Source: Cordia subcordata
Lineage: Eukaryota > Streptophyta > Magnoliopsida > Boraginales > Cordiaceae
Length of the DNA stretch: 64,000 nt
Direction of reading: 5' to 3'
Assembly: GCA_028554755.1 (NCBI GenBank)
Contig: JAPTOF010000017.1
Location: 8,370,001-8,434,000, forward strand
Shown here: in pieces, positions 61,301 through 64,000 of the stretch
Layout: each line of letters starts with the position of its first letter
How positions within the stretch are numbered: the first letter of the stretch is position 1
Notes under the pieces: generated by a model
What the model was told of the DNA's origin: nothing
Databases searched by the model: none
What the model saw: only the letters and a program-made list of their open reading frames with translations
Made by a program: the position numbers and the translations under genes

Positions 61301-63068
61301 ACAGCCTGATGCATAATTAAATAAGGTTGCCACGTGACTTTTTGAACATTTGATATGATTGACAACAGATTTTGGAGGGAAAAATTTTCACCTCTTGCTT
61401 ACCATGCTCAAAAGCAGATAATATGATGGAGACTTGGAAGGAGATTATTCAGCGAGTAGAAGTTATGTTCATAAGAATCGAATGCTTTATGGAATTGTTC
61501 AAACTGCTTTTGTGTTCTCTCTGAAAATGTTAATGGGAAACTTCTGCTGTTGCAATGGATATTTGGGTTATATGCATTGTTGGTTGCATTAGATTTTATT
61601 ATGTGAGGAATCATTCTCAAAGAGCTCAACTGGAAAATGTTAATATGCTTATATTAAGAATTATGGCAACTTCAAGATGAACTTCTAAGACCATCATATA
61701 CATGTAGCAAAAATTGTTCGAGGAAAATAGACAAAAGTCGACAAGACTAACCGCCTTCGTAAACTCAATTCTAAATGGATTGCCCGCAACAACAAAGCCT
61801 TGAAGTTCCCTAATTGCAGCAAAGGCATCTTCTTCATGTATATAGTTAATGAAGGCATAGCTGCGACCCGGTTGAAAAGATACACTTTCAAGCTCCCCAA
61901 ACTGTAAGAATTGCCGTACCAAAGTACTCTCAGTTAAGTTATGGGAAAGATTTCCAACCCAAAGGTGTCTAGATGGGGGATTGCTCCGGCCATGATGGCC
62001 TTTCTCCTCGGATCTCGGAGGATAGTCCCTCCGAAATCTATGCCTTCCTCTGCTAGCCTGCAAAAGCACCATTCAATGTCATTCGCAACCAGTAAAAAAT
62101 TCCATAATACAAACAAACCCCAAATGAATGCATAAATTATTTATAATCTTATTGGAAACTGGAAGAACTAAGTTGTACTAGCATAATCAAATTATGCTAA
62201 CCGCAAATTCAAGAATGAAAGATCACATTTCCTTCTTTTCTTCCAAATCCCTTTTTCTTCTTTTGTTTTCCTTTCCTCTGGGTTTTAGTTGGCTGTTAAA
62301 AACAAGCAGAGTTACAAGCAATTTCTTACTTCCCCAGTTCTTACATTTGCTTCAAATCCTTTTCATTTCTTTTCTTTTTCCTTTTCTCAGGGTTTTAGTT
62401 GACAGCCCCAAAACCGCCCGAAAATAATTAACTCTGAATGCGACTTCTTTTTTTCCCTTTGCTTTCAATTCTTTCAAACCCCTTTCTGTCTCTTTTCTTT
62501 TTCCTTCTTCCAGGATTTCATCCAAGTACTCAAAACCCCTCAGAAAGGAACTAACTTGGACATGATTTCTCAATCAGGAGCCCATAAATACTACAGCTGA
62601 CCCTTTTAAACTTCTGCCCCAACAACGTTACCAATTATTCATGTCAAACAAATTCTTTTTTTCCCGGGAACAAAGCATTTTATAAGAGCTCCAAAAAATG
62701 CATACGTATTTCAACCTGCGATTAGTTTATGCCACATGAAAAACTGAAATTCCACAAAATAATAAAGAAAGGAAAAAAAAAAGGAAAAGGAAAAAAAGAA
62801 AAAGAAAAAGAGGAGAGGTAGTTCTAAGTCACTCAACCAAAAACAATTCTGCCTCAAGGATCAACTGAGTATCCGTGAAATTCAACAGCATCAGCATACG
62901 ATTCCGTATTAACAGGAATTAAAATAAATGAACACCAAAAAAAAAGTAAAATAATTTTAACACACAATGTAATACAGGACCATAAGAAAACACAAACTTG
63001 ATGCAAAATAAATTACGAATGAACTAAACAAATTAAATCAAAAACGAAAAAGAGAGTAATCTGACCAT
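46333..63068 (-). CDS. FPA-like RRM and SPOC domain protein
   Basis: Exons on the minus strand: ATG only at 63068-63066 at the end of exon 1, then 62057-61752, 49186-47949 and 47443-46333; total 885 residues in frame. RRM1 is at residues 31-103 (LWVGNL and RSYAFINY), RRM2 at about 162-233 (LWIGF and RTYAFVRF), and the SPOC domain at about 488-625 (KWEGTIAKGG, then GRLSISGVILRLE). A glutamine-rich tail ends LLQQIQGKGT. FPA and relatives bind nascent RNA and promote proximal 3'-end formation; FPA itself controls flowering. Two RRMs rather than three fit the FPA paralogue type (Arabidopsis At4g12640) better than FPA. The exon 1 call rests on ATG/GTCAGA and TTTTGCAG/GCTAGC; the alternative ATG at 62072 would translate the acceptor site. 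Confidence 0.9.
50484..50787 (+). mobile_element. Probable Copia-like solo LTR
   Basis: About 300 bp with the organisation of a short Copia LTR: repeated TTAGTTA motifs, a CTATAAATACC box near 50693, an A/C-rich stretch and an end CTCTTTCTTATCA like the end of the LTR at 52305. The left end and target duplication are not certain. Confidence 0.45.
52084..52305 (+). repeat. 5' LTR of the Copia element
   Basis: 222 bp with a TATAAATACTC box near 52223. It starts TGATAGGGAGATTG; the start is placed by the AAACA duplication and by similarity to 57032. Confidence 0.9.
52306..52319 (+). other. Primer-binding site of the Copia element
   Basis: TGGTATCCAGAGCC, one base longer than the usual initiator tRNA-Met complement TGGTATCAGAGC. 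Confidence 0.8.
52570..54862 (+). pseudogene. gag-pol: gag, protease and integrase of the Copia element
   Basis: The frame 52570-52899 holds the gag start (WRSQVYGVVKAGKMLDHL). A frameshift near 52870-52899 moves to the frame 52871-54862. In order this has the rest of gag (EVWTTLHDRFNSLSRSHI), a basic RGG-like stretch, a zinc knuckle with its first cysteine changed (YYQICGKPNHLAINC), protease (LDSGANTHVT), the integrase HHCC (HLWHKRLGHP ... CESC) and the catalytic core (VHVDVWGPAP ... RSDNGTEF ... QQNGRVERKHRHLIE). It ends in the duplication at 54723. The two frames were one polyprotein. Confidence 0.9.
54723..54984 (+). repeat. 131 bp tandem duplication inside Copia pol
   Basis: 54723-54853 and 54854-54984 are identical but for one base noticed (CTAAAACC against CTAACACC). 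131 is not a multiple of three, so the duplication shifts the frame and truncates the upstream protein at the KGYKCL stretch. Confidence 0.95.
54860..57010 (+). pseudogene. pol: Reverse transcriptase and RNase H of the Copia element
   Basis: From the second copy of the duplication the frame continues to 56562: serine-rich linker, RT with KARLVAKGYLQEPGMDY, LDVSNAFLHG, SLYGLKQAPRAW and the catalytic YVDDI. A one-base deletion near 56560 (in GGCATAAGTGAC) and a TAG near 56647 break the RNase H part, which continues at 56670-56936 (STEAEYRAMA, then HCDNVSAMALA and KHIEIDYHFVRE). A last shift near 56910 precedes the ADIFTK-like end. Confidence 0.9.
57032..57254 (+). repeat. 3' LTR of the Copia element
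   Basis: 223 bp, starting TGAAAAGGAGATTG and ending TTTTATCA, followed by AAACA. Confidence 0.9.
58573..58668. repeat. Two-copy 48 bp tandem repeat
   Basis: 58573-58620 and 58621-58668 share TAAGAGGAT.TTGCTT and ATTGGGGCATTTTCTTCT, with a few differences. Intronic; no function apparent. Confidence 0.9.
62058..63065 (-). other. Intron 1 of the FPA-like gene
   Basis: 1008 bp between ATG/GTCAGA and TTTTGCAG/GCTAGC. Pyrimidine/purine-skewed with repeated TTTTCTTTTTCCTTTTCT-like tracts (62360-62510); no coding features. Confidence 0.75.
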
Positions 63069-63392
63069 TATTTTCTAGCCGCAAAATTCACTTCAAAAGC
63101 AGCAAAAATTTCACTCTGCTCTATCTGTATGTATATACAAGCCTGTGTGGTTTTATATGTGTAAGTATTATATACACATGTGTATGTATAGCTTTTAATA
63201 TTCTGATTGAAAGCTAGGGTTTTTTGCGAATTAGGGATTGGATTTGCGGGGTTTGGAGCGGGGTTGAGTTGAGTAGTTGTTGTGTTAAGTCAGCAGCGGC
63301 AATAATCCAAAAAGCAGCTGATCGAAGTGTATCCAAAACATGGGGTGGTGTTTTGTCACCTGTCACGTGCCAAGCTTGTGGGTTTTCACTTA

Positions 63393-63721
63393 GGTGTGTA
63401 GCTTATAAGTTCGTTAAACTGACTTACAAGTTACAAGTTGAAAAAAAATTACATGTTTGTTTAAAGTACTTATAAATCATTTTAATATACTTATATGCAG
63501 GTGAAAAATAAGTAGATTATAAGTCACCACAGTCCTACTGTAGCAGCTTACAAGTACTATTTGTTAGACCAGAAAAGTCCCTATGGCTTTAATTTTTAGA
63601 TAGTTAATATTGTTCAAAATACTCCTCTATTTATTATTACTTGTTTATCATAATCATAAAAAACTCTTATAAGCATTACTTGTTTATAAGCACATAAAAA
63701 TAAGCAAAGCCAAATAGACTC
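63393..63721. mobile_element. Tourist-like MITE upstream of the FPA-like gene
   Basis: A 329 bp element. The left end GGTGTGTAGCTTATAAGTT and the right end (inverted: GAGTCTATTTGGCTTTGCTT) are imperfect inverted repeats carrying TTATAAG motifs. It is flanked by the TTA trinucleotide (63390-63392 and 63722-63724), as expected for PIF/Harbinger-derived MITEs. No coding capacity. Confidence 0.65.
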
Positions 63722-63822
63722 TTAAGCAAATCTTAAATAAACACATGTTTTCAAAATTACATTATGTATTTTGAAAAATACATATTTTGAAAATTTGTGC
63801 TATAAAAAAGTTTGCATTCTTA

Positions 63823-64000
63823 GGGCCTCTTTGGCACGTTAGCTGCTAGAGCAATTGATATCTGTTTGAGTTAGTTTGAGAAAGTGATAGCTGTTAACAG
63901 GTAGCTAATTGAATAAAATGTATACGATAAAATTAGTTATTGAATTGGTTGATGAATGTAAAATAACTTAAAAAGATAGTGGTATTATGTTATTATTGTT
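63823..64000. mobile_element. Start of another MITE-like repeat, cut by the window end
   Basis: Begins GGGCCTCTTTGGCACGTTAG, the kind of terminal sequence seen in many plant non-autonomous DNA transposons; the other end lies outside the window. Confidence 0.35.

Larger units (their letters stand above)
49187..61751 (-). other. 12.6 kb intron 2 of the FPA-like gene
   Basis: The donor GCG/GTTAGT (61751) and acceptor ACTGCAG/GAGAAA (49187) join the end of RRM1 (EFTKA) to EKSSLQPR in phase 0. About 5.2 kb is the Copia element; another likely LTR lies at 50484-50787. The rest (49300-50480, 50790-52080 and 57260-61750) shows no recognisable exon; short open frames there look accidental. Confidence 0.85.

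Noticed and set aside
61626..62072. ATG at 62072 as the FPA-like start
   Set aside because: The codons between it and 62057 include the splice acceptor TTTTGCAG, and an ATG directly before a donor at 63066 gives a family-like N-terminus.
1..64000. CRISPR arrays, prokaryotic operons, tRNA or rRNA genes
   Set aside because: No regularly spaced repeats with unique spacers, no operon-like gene packing, and no cloverleaf or rRNA sequence recognised by eye.

Overview
This is nuclear DNA of a flowering plant, probably a eudicot. It is AT-rich and dense in retrotransposons. Its genes have spliceosomal introns and recognisable plant-specific products: an LHCA3 photosystem I antenna relic, a SPOC/RRM protein of the FPA family, a TM9SF/EMP70 nonaspanin and an organellar EF-Ts. 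The species cannot be named from the sequence.

Layout. Positions 1-25975 form a decayed tandem array of a unit of about 2.9 kb. Each unit originally carried one intronless minus-strand gene for a small secreted six-cysteine protein resembling the ECA1/prolamin-like (PF05617-type) families. Only the leftmost copy (2131-2631) is intact. One copy has been deleted, one has lost its 5' end and gained a frameshift (17260-17621), and one was cut by a Ty3-type retroelement (23578-23913). The array is filled with nested elements: a nearly gutted LTR element (4323-5440), an Athila-like Ty3 element lacking most of pol (8767-15158), a minus-strand Ty3 element (19304-23532) with a solo LTR inside its own LTR (19554-20840), and a three-LTR TRIM (24596-25761) that contains a LINE 3' fragment.

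Positions 26-32.3 kb hold AT-rich spacer, a second TRIM (26975-27373), a four-exon NFU-like gene whose domain lacks the CxxC motif (28911-29833) with a duplicated 3' end lying upstream of it, and an intron-containing LHCA3 pseudogene (31118-32298). Positions 32.9-37.5 kb carry an eight-coding-exon EF-Ts gene on the minus strand, with one probable GC-AG intron. A spacer of about 4 kb follows.

Positions 41.7-63.1 kb carry two convergent genes: a TM9SF protein (42763-44745, plus) and an FPA-like RRM/SPOC gene (46333-63068, minus). The FPA-like start codon lies alone at the end of exon 1, and its 12.6 kb second intron houses a full-length but mutated Copia element (52084-57254) in antisense orientation. 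This gene pair recalls, from memory, the adjacent Arabidopsis genes At4g12640 and At4g12650. The right end carries a Tourist-like MITE and the start of another repeat. No functional interaction between the genes is evident. The main interest is the birth and death of the secreted-protein array and the layered transposon history.
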